Positions 51,681 through 61,400 of a DNA stretch of 64,000 nt are shown here, piece after piece. Numbering within the stretch: position 1 is the stretch's first letter; each line of letters begins with the position of its first letter. The notes under the pieces are model-generated. The model saw only the letters and a list, made by a program, of their open reading frames with translations, was not told where the DNA came from and ran no database searches. The stretch lies in contig NZ_WKJL01000002.1 in NCBI RefSeq assembly GCF_009674565.1, positions 62,001-126,000 on the forward strand, read 5' to 3'. The DNA comes from Duganella aquatilis. GTDB taxonomy: Bacteria; Pseudomonadota; Gammaproteobacteria; Burkholderiales; Burkholderiaceae_D. A program made the position numbers and the translations under genes.

Positions 51681-52442
51681 ATGCATATGCTGACACGCCA
51701 CCGCAAAGAACTGCTGCTTGCCCGCCTGCGCCAGGATGGGCAGATCGTCGCCAGATCGCTGAGCGAGGAACTGGGCCTCTCGGAAGATACCATTCGCCGC
51801 GACTTGCGCGACCTGGCCAGCGAGGGCCTGCTGCAACGCGTTCACGGCGGCGCCCTGCCCGCCTCGCCGGCAATGGGCAACTTCGCCGAACGCCAGCAGA
51901 TTTCCAGCGACGCCAAGCCGGCTATCGCGCGCGCTGCCGCCGCCATGATCGCGCCGGGCCAGGTGGTGTTCATCGATGGCGGCACCACCGCCGTGCAGCT
52001 GGCGCGCGCGCTGCCGCCGGATCTGCACTGCACGGTGGTAACGCACAGTCCGTCGGTGGCGGTGGAGCTGGCCGGGCATGCGTTGATTGAGGTGATCCTG
52101 ATCGGCGGCCGGCTGTTCAAGCATTCCATCGTGGCGATGGGACCGTCGGCGCTGGAGGCGATTGCGCAGATCCGCACCGACATCTACTTCATGGGTGTGT
52201 GCAGCCTGCATCCAGACAGCGGCATCAGCACCGGCGATTTCGACGAGGCGGGCGTCAAGCGCGCCATCAGCGGCATGGCGCAGCGCACCGTGGTGCTGGC
52301 GTCGCCGGAAAAGCTGGACACCGCCTCGCCCTACCAGATTGCGCCGCTGTCGCAGGTCGGCGCCATCGTCGTTACGCGCGATGCGCCGGAAGCGCTGCTG
52401 GCGCGCTATCGCGCCATGGGCATCGACGTCGTCAAGGCTTAG
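51681..52442 (+). CDS. DeoR-family transcriptional regulator
   Basis: The 253-residue protein has the DeoR helix-turn-helix (SEELGLSEDTIRRDLRDLAS, about 28-47, followed by EGLLQRVHGGAL). The DeoRC effector domain carries VFIDGGTTAVQLA and YFMGVCSLHPDSGIS, the sugar-phosphate-binding surfaces. Family effectors are phosphorylated sugars; deoxyribose-5-phosphate or ribose-5-phosphate fits the context. A second ATG two codons in is possible. The shared operator suggests it regulates itself, NudK and the deo operon. Confidence 0.92.
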   Translation: MHMLTRHRKELLLARLRQDGQIVARSLSEELGLSEDTIRRDLRDLASEGLLQRVHGGALPASPAMGNFAERQQISSDAKPAIARAAAAMIAPGQVVFIDGGTTAVQLARALPPDLHCTVVTHSPSVAVELAGHALIEVILIGGRLFKHSIVAMGPSALEAIAQIRTDIYFMGVCSLHPDSGISTGDFDEAGVKRAISGMAQRTVVLASPEKLDTASPYQIAPLSQVGAIVVTRDAPEALLARYRAMGIDVVKA

Positions 52443-52936
52443 AAGTAGAACGAGCGCGTGACGCCGTTGGCGTCCTCGATCTCCAGCGTGCGCGTGATGC
52501 CGATCAGCGTGATCTTCGGCGCCGGTTCCTTGTACCAGTTGATCCAGTTGCTCACGCTGGCATGTACACGCGCCCAGTCCAGCGTCGTCATATCCTGCTT
52601 CAGCAGTTCTTCGCCGGAGCGCGACATCACGATGAGCTGATACTGGTTCAGATACTTGATGTTCGACAGGCCGACGATGTACTGCGAATCCGGCGAGATC
52701 CACAAATACGTCAGCGCCGGCACAGCCTTGTCAAACAGCTCCTTGCCCGACAAGCGCTCCCGCACGTGCAACGACGACGGATGCAGCGGATTTTTCCAGT
52801 CATGATGATGCACGGCGACGAAGGCTTCGGACTCCACTTTCAAGTCCACCACGCCCCGGTAAGCGGAACGGTCGGCAAAGGCTGGCGCGGAAATCAGCAG
52901 CAGCGCGCCGGCCAGCAGGGCAATCAGATTTTTCAT
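52439..52936 (-). CDS. Exported protein of unknown function
   Basis: The 165-residue protein has a signal peptide (MKNLIALLAGALLLISAPAFA). The mature part includes ALTYLWISPDSQYIVGLS and YQLIVMSRSGEELLKQD, which looks like beta-propeller-type strands. No known family is recognised. It begins 3 bases after the cytochrome c stop on the same strand and overlaps the convergent DeoR gene by 4 bases. Confidence 0.75.
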   Translation of the reverse strand: MKNLIALLAGALLLISAPAFADRSAYRGVVDLKVESEAFVAVHHHDWKNPLHPSSLHVRERLSGKELFDKAVPALTYLWISPDSQYIVGLSNIKYLNQYQLIVMSRSGEELLKQDMTTLDWARVHASVSNWINWYKEPAPKITLIGITRTLEIEDANGVTRSFYF

Positions 52937-52939
52937 CGT

Positions 52940-53305
52940 CTAAAACGTCTTCAGATAAGAGAGCAGATCGGCGACCTGCTGTTCGTCCTTGATGCCCCAG
53001 AAGCGCATGCTGGTCCCAGGCACCACGTCGTGCGGCGCGCGCAGGTAGGCGGTCAGCGTTTTCTCGTCCCACACCAGCCCGGACTTCTTCATCGCCTCCG
53101 AATACTTGTAATCCCTGGTCGACGCCGCGCGCCGGCCCACGATGCCATTCAGCTGCGGCCCATAGCCGCCGCTCGCGAACGGCCCCACCGCATGGCAGGA
53201 CGCGCAGCGCTGGAACAGCAGCGCGCCATTCTTCGGATTGCCCACCGGTGCGGCGCCGGCAACTGGCAGCGCAAATAACAATGCAATAAAAATAAATCGG
53301 CTCAT
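52940..53305 (-). CDS. Small class I cytochrome c
   Basis: The 121-residue periplasmic cytochrome has a signal peptide (IFIALLFALPVAGAA), a haem site CASCH preceded by GALLFQR, and the axial Met in PGTSMRFWG. The YGPQLNGIVGRRAAST segment is typical of mitochondrial-type cytochrome c2/c550. The start at 53303-53305 gives a proper signal peptide. No oxidase or dehydrogenase is next to it; PuuD or the molybdoprotein are distant possible partners. Confidence 0.9.
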   Translation of the reverse strand: MSRFIFIALLFALPVAGAAPVGNPKNGALLFQRCASCHAVGPFASGGYGPQLNGIVGRRAASTRDYKYSEAMKKSGLVWDEKTLTAYLRAPHDVVPGTSMRFWGIKDEQQVADLLSYLKTF

Positions 53306-53369
53306 GCCATTATTATGCACCGCGGCGGCAGCTCTTGCCGGTAATGCCCCGCGATGGCACACTGAGGGA

Positions 53370-54281
53370 ATGAACCAGCTTCCACGTCACAAAAAATACA
53401 ACGCATGGCGCTTGTGGCTGGCGGCCTTGTGGCTGGCGGCTGGCGCGTGCGGTGCGGCGACGGAGGTGGTGTATCCGCTGACCAGCCTTGACGACGCGGA
53501 CAGCCGCTACGAATACGATTGGGCGGTGCTGCGCGTAGCGCTGCAAAAGACCGTGCCGCGTTACGGGCCGTTTGAACTGAAGCAGTCGACGCAATCGATG
53601 TCGCCGCAGCGCGTGGCGCAGGAGCTGCTGGCGCCGCGCGGCCGCATCAACGTCCTGGCGCGCGCGACGTCGCCGGAACTGGAGCGGCAATACATACCGG
53701 TGCGCCTGCCCATCGACAAGGGCTTGCTGGGCTATCGCATCTTCCTGGTGCGCTACGCCGATCTGCCGCGCTTCGCGGCCGTGCGCACGCTGGACGATCT
53801 GCGCAAGCTGCGCGTGGGACAAGGCAAGGACTGGGTGGACGTGCCGCTGTTGCGCGACGCTGGATTCAATGTGGTGGAAGGCACCAGCTATCGCGGCCTG
53901 TTCGCCATGCTGTCGGCGGGCCGCTTCGACTGGTTCTCGCGCGGCATCGACGAGGCGCAACGCGAATACGCGGAACGCCATCCAACCCATCCGAACATGG
54001 CGATCGAGCCGACCTTGCTGCTGCAGTATCCGCTGCCGCTGTACTTCTTCACGCGACGCGACGCCGAAGGCAAGCTGCTGGCGCAGCGCATCACCGACGG
54101 CATGGAGATGATGATCAAGGATGGATCGCTCAATGCCCTGTTCCAGCAATACAAGGGCGAGAGCATCAAGTCAGGCCGATTGCAGAAGCGGCGTGTCCTG
54201 CACCTCAACAATACACATTTGACGCCGGAGACGCCGCTGGGGCGCAGTGAACTCTGGTTTAACCCCAACACCGGAAAGTAG
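53370..54281 (+). CDS. Periplasmic solute-binding-like protein
   Basis: The 303-residue protein has a hydrophobic signal segment (LWLAALWLAAGACGAA) followed by a bacterial extracellular solute-binding family 3-like domain (LRKLRVGQGKDWVDVPLLRD, FAMLSAGRFDWFSRG). No transporter genes are adjacent, so it may be a sensor-type or orphan binding protein common in Oxalobacteraceae. AGGG lies only one to two bases from the ATG, so an earlier in-frame start cannot be excluded. Confidence 0.78.
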   Translation: MNQLPRHKKYNAWRLWLAALWLAAGACGAATEVVYPLTSLDDADSRYEYDWAVLRVALQKTVPRYGPFELKQSTQSMSPQRVAQELLAPRGRINVLARATSPELERQYIPVRLPIDKGLLGYRIFLVRYADLPRFAAVRTLDDLRKLRVGQGKDWVDVPLLRDAGFNVVEGTSYRGLFAMLSAGRFDWFSRGIDEAQREYAERHPTHPNMAIEPTLLLQYPLPLYFFTRRDAEGKLLAQRITDGMEMMIKDGSLNALFQQYKGESIKSGRLQKRRVLHLNNTHLTPETPLGRSELWFNPNTGK

Positions 54282-54318
54282 CAGGGTAATGCACGCCACG
54301 CCCCCCCCACCACTGGGG

Positions 54319-55380
54319 TTAGGGCCAGATGGCCTTCAGCACCGCAGCCAGGTGGTAGCCGCCCTGAATCAGCTGGCCCTTGGCCGCAGCCGACGATGGC
54401 ACCGGATAGTTGTCCGGAATCGCCAGCGGCCACACGTTGTACACGTCGCCGTTCTTGGCGGTCTGCTGCGCCATCGGGCCCGGCACCACATCCGCATAGG
54501 CCAGCTTGGCCACCACCAGCGTCTGATCGGCCCACTCATACGGCCAGCTCACAGGATCGCCGCTGTTCGGCGACACCACCGGATTACCGGCAATGACCAT
54601 GTCCGCAAACTGCTCGGGCGTGCGCGCGCCGATGCGGCGGAACGCGTAGTTCACCACCGTGCTGTCCCAGTACGAGTGGAATGCGCGCGTGGTCTGCGGC
54701 GGACGCGCAGGCGTCGCCGGCGCAGGCTTGTCGTCCGCCGGCGCGGCAGGAATCAGCTCCGAGCTTTTCGCCGTCAGCTTGATGTCGTCCAGCTGCAGAT
54801 TGTTGCCGCCCTGCGTGGCAAAGGCTTCCTTGTCGTCCAGCTGCTTCCGGGTCGGCACCACGAAGCCGCCGTTCTTGCCGACATAGCCTTCGCCCACGTG
54901 CAGCGGCTGCGCGATGTCGCCGGTCAAATGGGTCAGCATCAGCAGCGCCTGGCGCGGCGTGAAGTTGTGCGGATTGGTGGTGGCGTTGCCCTTCCCTTGC
55001 AGCACCGCGATGCACTGCTTCAGCGTCTGCACGATATCGTGGTCGGTGGTGCCGACGCCGTGATCTTCGTAGTGCGACAACTGGAACGGCACGTCGGTGT
55101 AGTGGTACTCGCTGTGTTTCGGATTGGCGCTGGTGTAGGCCACCATCTCCTCGGTTTGCGGACCGCAGTAGGTGCCCTTCACGCAGTCCGCCCACGAGGC
55201 GATCTTGGCCAGGCTCTCGCCCGGCAGCAGCAAGGCCTGCACCTGCTTCTCGGCGTTGCTTCCCTTGATCAGGCGGTCGGCAATCGCGCCGACCGCGCGG
55301 TGGCCGTCATTGCCCCACGCGTGGGCGTTGAAGGAGACGAAGGCGCTGCTCAGCGCCACGATGCATGCAAGCTTTTTCAT
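54319..55380 (-). CDS. Secreted S1/P1-type nuclease
   Basis: The 353-residue zinc nuclease degrades single-stranded DNA and RNA to 5'-nucleotides. The signal peptide ends AHA, so Trp22 (WGNDGH) becomes the mature N-terminus, which is the trinuclear-zinc ligand in this family. The other ligands are visible as His27, Asp in ASWADCV, His/Asp in YHYTDVPF, the LTHLTGDIAQPLH segment and FHSYWDS. An Ala/Pro-rich insert lies near 225-250. It overlaps the PLD gene by 4 bases in one operon with the 5'-nucleotidase. Confidence 0.93.
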   Translation of the reverse strand: MKKLACIVALSSAFVSFNAHAWGNDGHRAVGAIADRLIKGSNAEKQVQALLLPGESLAKIASWADCVKGTYCGPQTEEMVAYTSANPKHSEYHYTDVPFQLSHYEDHGVGTTDHDIVQTLKQCIAVLQGKGNATTNPHNFTPRQALLMLTHLTGDIAQPLHVGEGYVGKNGGFVVPTRKQLDDKEAFATQGGNNLQLDDIKLTAKSSELIPAAPADDKPAPATPARPPQTTRAFHSYWDSTVVNYAFRRIGARTPEQFADMVIAGNPVVSPNSGDPVSWPYEWADQTLVVAKLAYADVVPGPMAQQTAKNGDVYNVWPLAIPDNYPVPSSAAAKGQLIQGGYHLAAVLKAIWP

Positions 55381-56603
55381 TCAGGGCTGCCTTTCGCTGG
55401 CTTGGGATATTGTTTGTTGAAGTCGAGGACTTGCGCGTACGACGAAGACCAGGTCTGCTCGTGCAGGGAAGCCAGGCGCTGCGCCATTTTCTCATTGCGC
55501 ATCACCACTTCCAGATTGCGCGACAGGTCCATATAGCCGCCGCTCCAGTTGCTGGTGCCGACCCAGGCGACCTGGTTATCGATCACCATGGTCTTGCTGT
55601 GGATGACGCGCGCGAACGGAATGAAACCGGTCGACGCCACCGGCAGCGTCACCACGCGGATCTCCACGTTCGGCAGCACCGCCAGGCTTTTCAGGTACGC
55701 CTGCGCCGGATTTTCCAGGTTCCAGTTGGAGACCATCAGCTTGATCTTGACGCCGCGGCCGGCGGCCGCGCGCACCGCATTGTCGATCACCGCGTAGTAA
55801 GGACGCGTGCCTTTCGGACCGTAGCTCAACGGCGCGTAGTCCAGCAGCTGGATGCGCACTTCGCTCTTCGCTTCCGCCAGCAGCGCCGGCAGGCCGGTCT
55901 CGGAATCGCCGACGCCGGCCGGGTTGTACTGGTTGGGACTGGCCAGCAGGAAGGTGCCCTGGTGGATGTCCGCCATCGCCGTCTTCACGTTCAGCACCGG
56001 CGCGATCTGGCCTTGCGACGTCAGTTCCTGCGCCTTCCAGTCCTGGTTGAAGATGGCCTGCACCTGGCCGACGATCTTCGGATCGGTGATGCGCAAGCCG
56101 GTTTCGTGGATGTGTTCAAACGAGCGCCAGTCGAAATTCTGGCTGCCGATGTAGGCCGTCCTGGCATCCACCACCAGGTACTTGGCGTGGATGATGCCGT
56201 TGCCGGTCAGCTTGTTGAAATCGAGGACGCGGAACTCCAGGTTAGGAATCGCCTTCAGGCGTTCGATGGTCGGTTTCTCCGACAGGCCCACGCCTTTTTG
56301 ATCCAGCAGGAAGCGGATCTTCACGCCGCGCTTGCCGGCGGCCTCCAGATGCTCCACCACTTTTTCAAACACGCTGCCCGGCTTGATCACCGCGTAGAAC
56401 TGGCCGATGACGATTTCGCTTTTGGCGTTGTCAAACAGCTCGCTCCACACCTGCGCGGGGTTGCGCAGGTCGTCGCTGTGCAGCGGCGTTTCCACCGGCG
56501 CGGTCTGCACCAGTTCAAAGCCGGGAATGGAAAACTCCGCGCGCGCCGGCGCTGCAAAGACGGCGGCCGAGATCAGGGCGGAAAGTAAAATTCGACGCAT
56601 CAT
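55377..56603 (-). CDS. Secreted phospholipase D-like (two HKD) protein
   Basis: The 408-residue protein has a signal peptide (ILLSALISAAVFAAPARA) and two complete HxK(x)4D motifs: HAKYLVVD followed by IGSQNFDWRS, and HSKTMVID followed by VGTSNWSGG. Such enzymes are phosphodiesterases acting on phospholipids or nucleic acids. In an operon with a 5'-nucleotidase and an S1/P1 nuclease, a nuclease role is likely, but lipid cleavage cannot be excluded. Start and stop overlap both neighbours by 4 bases. Confidence 0.92.
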   Translation of the reverse strand: MMRRILLSALISAAVFAAPARAEFSIPGFELVQTAPVETPLHSDDLRNPAQVWSELFDNAKSEIVIGQFYAVIKPGSVFEKVVEHLEAAGKRGVKIRFLLDQKGVGLSEKPTIERLKAIPNLEFRVLDFNKLTGNGIIHAKYLVVDARTAYIGSQNFDWRSFEHIHETGLRITDPKIVGQVQAIFNQDWKAQELTSQGQIAPVLNVKTAMADIHQGTFLLASPNQYNPAGVGDSETGLPALLAEAKSEVRIQLLDYAPLSYGPKGTRPYYAVIDNAVRAAAGRGVKIKLMVSNWNLENPAQAYLKSLAVLPNVEIRVVTLPVASTGFIPFARVIHSKTMVIDNQVAWVGTSNWSGGYMDLSRNLEVVMRNEKMAQRLASLHEQTWSSSYAQVLDFNKQYPKPAKGSPE

Positions 56604-58294
56604 TGTTCCTTTTGTACGTAACGCTTGAGCGGCGCGGCGGCGCCGGCCGGTTTGCCATCCTGTTCGCGCTTGGCCAGGTACTGGGTCAGCGCATCGATGT
56701 CACGGATGCTGGTCGGCGCGCGGTTGGCGCCTTTCTTGAAGGTCGGGAAACCGTCGCCGCCTTCGGCCAGAAAGTTGTTGGTCACCACGCGGTACGATGT
56801 ATCCATCTCCAGGCGCACGCCGTTCAGCTTCACGCTGCCCGGCACGATCTTGCCGCCTTCCGGCTTGCTGGCGTCCCACTCGTAAGTAAAGCCGTCCGAC
56901 AGCTGCAGCAGGCCGCGCTTGCTGTCGCGGTCTTCCAGCCACTGCTCTTCCAGCAGCTCGACGATCTGCGCACCGCGCAGGTTCATCGCCACCAGCGTGT
57001 TCCCGAACGGCAGAACCGCCATCGCCTGGCCCAGCGTGACGCGGTTGCCGGCGGTGGTTTCCAGATCCTGGCGGATGCCGCCCGGATTTTGCAGCGCGAT
57101 CTGCGCGCCGTATGGACGGCCGGCGGCCAGCATCGAATCGGCGATCAGGTCGCCCAGTGCCGATTCGCTGGTGTGTTCTTTTTCACGCTTCACGCTCGGC
57201 ACGGCGATCGCCGCCACCGGACGCGCCAGCGCCGCGGCGCTTTGCGCGCGCGCCTTGACCAGATAGGCGCTCAGCGCCGGATCGGCCGGCCACGTGCCCG
57301 GCACCATGACTTCCTGCGTGGCGCTGACGTCGCGCACGGTGTTGGTATTGGTGTCGACAGTCAGCTTGATGCGGCCCAGCACATGGCCGCCCATGTCGGA
57401 CTGCGTCACCAGCCGGCCATCGACCTTGCACAGATAGCCCTGGTGCGAGTGGCCGCTGATCACCAGACGGATCGACGGATCGAGGCGCTTGACCACGTCC
57501 ACGATCGGCCCTTGCAGATTGCTGCAATCCTGCTGGTCGAATTTGTCGGTGGTGCGGCCGCCCTGGTGGATCAGCACCACGAACACGCCCACGCCCTGCT
57601 TGCGCAATTCCGGCAGCTGGCGGTTGATGGCGTCCGCCTCGTCGACGAACTCCAGGCCGGCGATGCCGGAGGCCAGCGCCGATTCGGCGGTCTCGCGCAG
57701 CACGGTGCCGATGAAGGCGATCTTCACGCCATGCGCGGTCTCGATCTTGTACGCCGGCAGGATAGGCTTGCGGGTACGCATGTCGATCACGTTGGCGGCC
57801 AGGTACTGGAACTGCGCGCCCTTGTACGGGCCGTCGAACTTGCAGGCCTTGTCGGCGCGCGGCGAGGTGCAGCCGCCGTTCTGCTGGCGCAGCAGCTCGA
57901 TGCGGCCCTGGTCGAATTCGTGGTTGCCGACCGAGGTCGCGCGCAGGCCGAGCAGGTTCATGGCGCCGATGGTCGGTTCGTCCGCCCACATCGACGAGAT
58001 GGCGGGACTGGCGCCGATCAAATCGCCGGCGCCGACCAGCAGCAGTTCCGGATCCTGCTTGCGCCACGCCTGCAGCGCCGCGCCCAGCGTGTCGACGCCG
58101 CCGGCCTGGATGGTGCGCTCGCCGCCGCCGGAGGCGCTGTCCCACACGTACTTGCTGGCTTCGAGATTGCCATGGAAATCGTTCAGCGCCACCAGGTGAA
58201 TGTCGGCGGTGCCGGGCTGCGTTTGCCACGCCGCGCAGCCTGCCAGCGAAGCAGCCAGCAGGGCGCCGGCCACGGGGCTCAGATATTTTTTCAT
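56600..58294 (-). CDS. 5'-nucleotidase/2',3'-cyclic phosphodiesterase family lipoprotein
   Basis: This 564-residue protein is a lipoprotein by its lipobox LAGC (Cys20). The metallophosphatase domain has the five blocks LNDFHGNLE, VGAGDLIGASP, SVGNHEFD, VVLIHQGG and ISGHSHQGY. The C-terminal 5'-nucleotidase domain (about 350-560) holds NPGGIRQDL and FLAEGGDGFPTF for nucleoside stacking. It would dephosphorylate nucleotides in the periplasm or at the cell surface. It is the first gene of the nuclease operon. Confidence 0.95.
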   Translation of the reverse strand: MKKYLSPVAGALLAASLAGCAAWQTQPGTADIHLVALNDFHGNLEASKYVWDSASGGGERTIQAGGVDTLGAALQAWRKQDPELLLVGAGDLIGASPAISSMWADEPTIGAMNLLGLRATSVGNHEFDQGRIELLRQQNGGCTSPRADKACKFDGPYKGAQFQYLAANVIDMRTRKPILPAYKIETAHGVKIAFIGTVLRETAESALASGIAGLEFVDEADAINRQLPELRKQGVGVFVVLIHQGGRTTDKFDQQDCSNLQGPIVDVVKRLDPSIRLVISGHSHQGYLCKVDGRLVTQSDMGGHVLGRIKLTVDTNTNTVRDVSATQEVMVPGTWPADPALSAYLVKARAQSAAALARPVAAIAVPSVKREKEHTSESALGDLIADSMLAAGRPYGAQIALQNPGGIRQDLETTAGNRVTLGQAMAVLPFGNTLVAMNLRGAQIVELLEEQWLEDRDSKRGLLQLSDGFTYEWDASKPEGGKIVPGSVKLNGVRLEMDTSYRVVTNNFLAEGGDGFPTFKKGANRAPTSIRDIDALTQYLAKREQDGKPAGAAAPLKRYVQKEQ

Positions 58295-58373
58295 TGCGTG
58301 CTAGTTCAGTCGGAATCAAATATTGTACAGCGCAACCCCACCATCAAAATAGTCGCGCAAACTACGTTACAAA

Positions 58374-58405
58374 TAAAAAAACGGCCGGTGTTGCCACCAG
58401 CCGTT
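58374..58405 (-). terminator. Intrinsic terminator of the Oar-like receptor gene
   Basis: On the minus strand an 11-base stem with one G-T pair (arms 58380-58390 and 58395-58405) and the tetraloop GCAA is followed by seven T residues. It lies 37 bases after the receptor stop and before the 5'-nucleotidase gene. Confidence 0.8.
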
Positions 58406-58441
58406 CTCTGTCATGCGAAGGTCAGACGGTTCTGATGAAGC

Positions 58442-61400
58442 TTAGAACTCGTACTTGACGGTCGCCTGGATTGCCCACTGCGATTCGCCTTTAACCTGAC
58501 GGATGTCGACGGTTTCCACGTCACGCACGCGGTAGATGTAACGACCGCTCGAATCCAGACCTTGGTAGTCGACGAAGCTACGTGCCAGGCCGCCGTTGGT
58601 CTGGAAGCCCACTTCATTGATACGGCCCCACTTCTTGTTCAGCAGATTGCCGACGTTGAAGATGTCGAACGACAGGGTGCCCTTGTTACCGTTGAAGAAG
58701 CCAGGAACTTCCTGAGCGATACGCAGGTCGAAGCTGTTGGTCCATGGTGCGAAGTCGTTGTTACGGCTGATTACACCACCGGCCGATTTACGCAGCGCCG
58801 GGTTGGCGTTGACGATGCTCCAGAACTTGTCTTCGTTGGCGTGGCTGGTGGCGGTATCACCGTAGAACACCACTTGACCCGAACCTGGCGCCGAAGGGAT
58901 GTACATCAGGTCATTACCGGCCAGGCCGTCACCATTCAAGTCGTTGTTGACGGTCCAGCTGTATGGCTTGCCTGCACGACCTTCGTAGAACACGCCGAAG
59001 GTGGTGTTGTAGGCGCCGAACAGACGCTTACGGAAGTTTACCAGCGCGCTGATACGGTCTTTCACCAGGTAGTTCGAGTTGGCGTTGACTTCTTCGTTAG
59101 GATTGAAGATCGAACGGCTGGCGTAGTTCGACGACGAGGTCGACGAGGTCAGCGGCGATACTTCTTTCGCATCGGTGTAGGTGTACGCCAGCGACCAGCT
59201 CCAGCCGTTGATCATCGGACGCGACAGCGACACGGTAGCGACGTTGCTGCCGCCCTTGTCGGTCTTGGTGGCGACCAGCACGTTGTTGAATGCCGAGTTG
59301 CTCAGTGCCTTGGCGGTGAAGCCCGTGCAAGAACCGTTGGTGATCGAACCACCGGTAGCCGACCAGCAAGCCGGGTTGTAACCCTGGGCGTTGTAGTACA
59401 GCGGACGGCCGTCGGTACCGGTCTTGGTGGCGACGCCCAAGTTGGCGTTCTGGTAGTAGATCGCGTCCTTGGCCTTGGTGTTCAGGTATTCCAGACCCAG
59501 CACCAGGTTGTACCATGGCAGTTCCGCATCCAGCGCCAGGTTCGATTTCCAGACCGACGGTTGACGCAGGCCAGGAGCCAGGATGTCGACGTTAGCTGCC
59601 GGCACCGAGCCGGTGAAGCTGGTGACCTGCTTGGTGATGTCGGCGCTGAACAGGCCATCGGTGGTTGGGCAGGCTGCATAGCCCGAGATGCCGCAACCGA
59701 CGGTCTTGGTTTGTACACCGGTGTTCGAGAACGGATTCGACAGCCACACGCTCAGAGCCGAACCCTGGAACAGGCCGGCGCCGCCGCGGACTTGCAGCTG
59801 ACGCGGGGTATCGAAGGTGTAGTTGAAGCCAACGCGCGGCTGAATCAGATCCTGGCCGTCGAAGGTGTTGGTGTTGTCCAGGCCGAAACCGCCGGTGGCG
59901 CGGGCGCCGGTGGCTGGGTTGCCTTGCACTGCGGCCAGGGCCACGGTGTTGTTCTTCAGCGGACGCTCGCTCACGGCGGTGCTGTCCATGCGCAGGCCGG
60001 CGCTGACGGTCAGGCGCGAGTTGATGGTCCAGGTATCCTGCACGAAGGCACCGTAGTTCTTCATGCTGAACTGCGATACGGCGTCATCCAGCGTCAGGCC
60101 GGCGTTTGGCACCTGCACGCTGTAGCTGGTTGGGCGGCCGCGGCGGAAGTTCTCCAGCACGGCTGCTTCCACCTGCGCGTTGGTCGCGGTGGCGCAGTTG
60201 AAGGTGCTGCTGCCCAGGAACTGGTAGTTGATGTTGTTGATACAGCCGAAGGTGTAGTTACCCCAGACGTTTTGCAGGAACGCGTTGTAGATCTTGTTCT
60301 TGCTGTAGTCGCCGCCGAATTTGACTTCGTGGTCGCCCAGCGACCAGTTGGCGCCGACGTAGGCGTCGGTGGTCTTGGTGCCCAGCACGTTACGTTGACG
60401 GCTGTTGTCGGTACCGAAGTTCAGGAAGCGGTTGGCCGACGACACGGTCGATGGCGTGCCGGCTGGCAGCGCGCCGGAGAATTGCAGGCCGACCAGCGGC
60501 AGCGTCGCGTTCAGCTTCGGCAGCGAATCGTAGTCACGGGTCGAGAACTTGATCTCGGTCGAGAAGTTAGGCGTCCAGTCCGACAGGATCTGGCCGACTT
60601 TGGTCTCGATGGTCTTGTTCTGCTGGTACCACTCGGAGTTCAGCGAAATGCCGGTTGCCGACAGGCCCGAGAATTGCGGCTCGCTCTGGTCGGTTTTCGA
60701 GTAGCGGAACATGGCGCGGTGGTTCTCGTTGATGTTCCAGTCGAACTTGACCAGTTTGTCGGTCACGTTCAGCGCGGTGCCGGCCGAAACGTCCGAGGTG
60801 CCGATGTCGACACCGTAGGTGTTCTTGGCGATGGCTTGCGCCGAGGCGATGGCCGACGGCGTCACGCCGACGTTGGTCACCGAGCTGCCCAGCGGGCCGA
60901 AGGCCGGCGCGGTACGGGTCGATTCCAGTTTTTCCCAGGCGGCGAACAGGAACAGTTTGTCCTTGATCAGCGGCATGCCGATGGTGCCGCCCTTGGTGGT
61001 TTCCTTGAACGGCGCTGGTGCGGCGTAGGTGTCGGTCGATGCGTTGTAGCGGTCGCCGGCCATGCTGTCGTTACGGAAAACGTAGTAAACGCTGCCCTTG
61101 ACGGTGTTGGTGCCGGACTTGGTCACGGCGTTGATGTTGCCGCCGGTGTAGCCCTTCTGGGTCACGTCATAGTTGGCGACGTTGACCTGCACCGACTGGA
61201 TCGCGTCGATCGAGATCGGCTGCTTGGCGGTTGGGGAGCCGGATGCTTCCAGGCCGAAGGTGTCGTTGACCGACACGCCGTCGATGGTCAGCGAGTTGTA
61301 GCGCGAGTTCTGACCGGCGACGGACATTTCGCCGCGCTCTTTGTCGGTCTGCGAGACGCGTGGGTCGGCACGGGCGTAGTCTTGCAGGTTACGGTTGATC

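Noticed and set aside
54296-54312. C-rich run with eight consecutive C at 54301-54308
   Set aside because: It lies in the short spacer between two convergent genes and shows no further structure; probably a neutral or slippage-prone tract.
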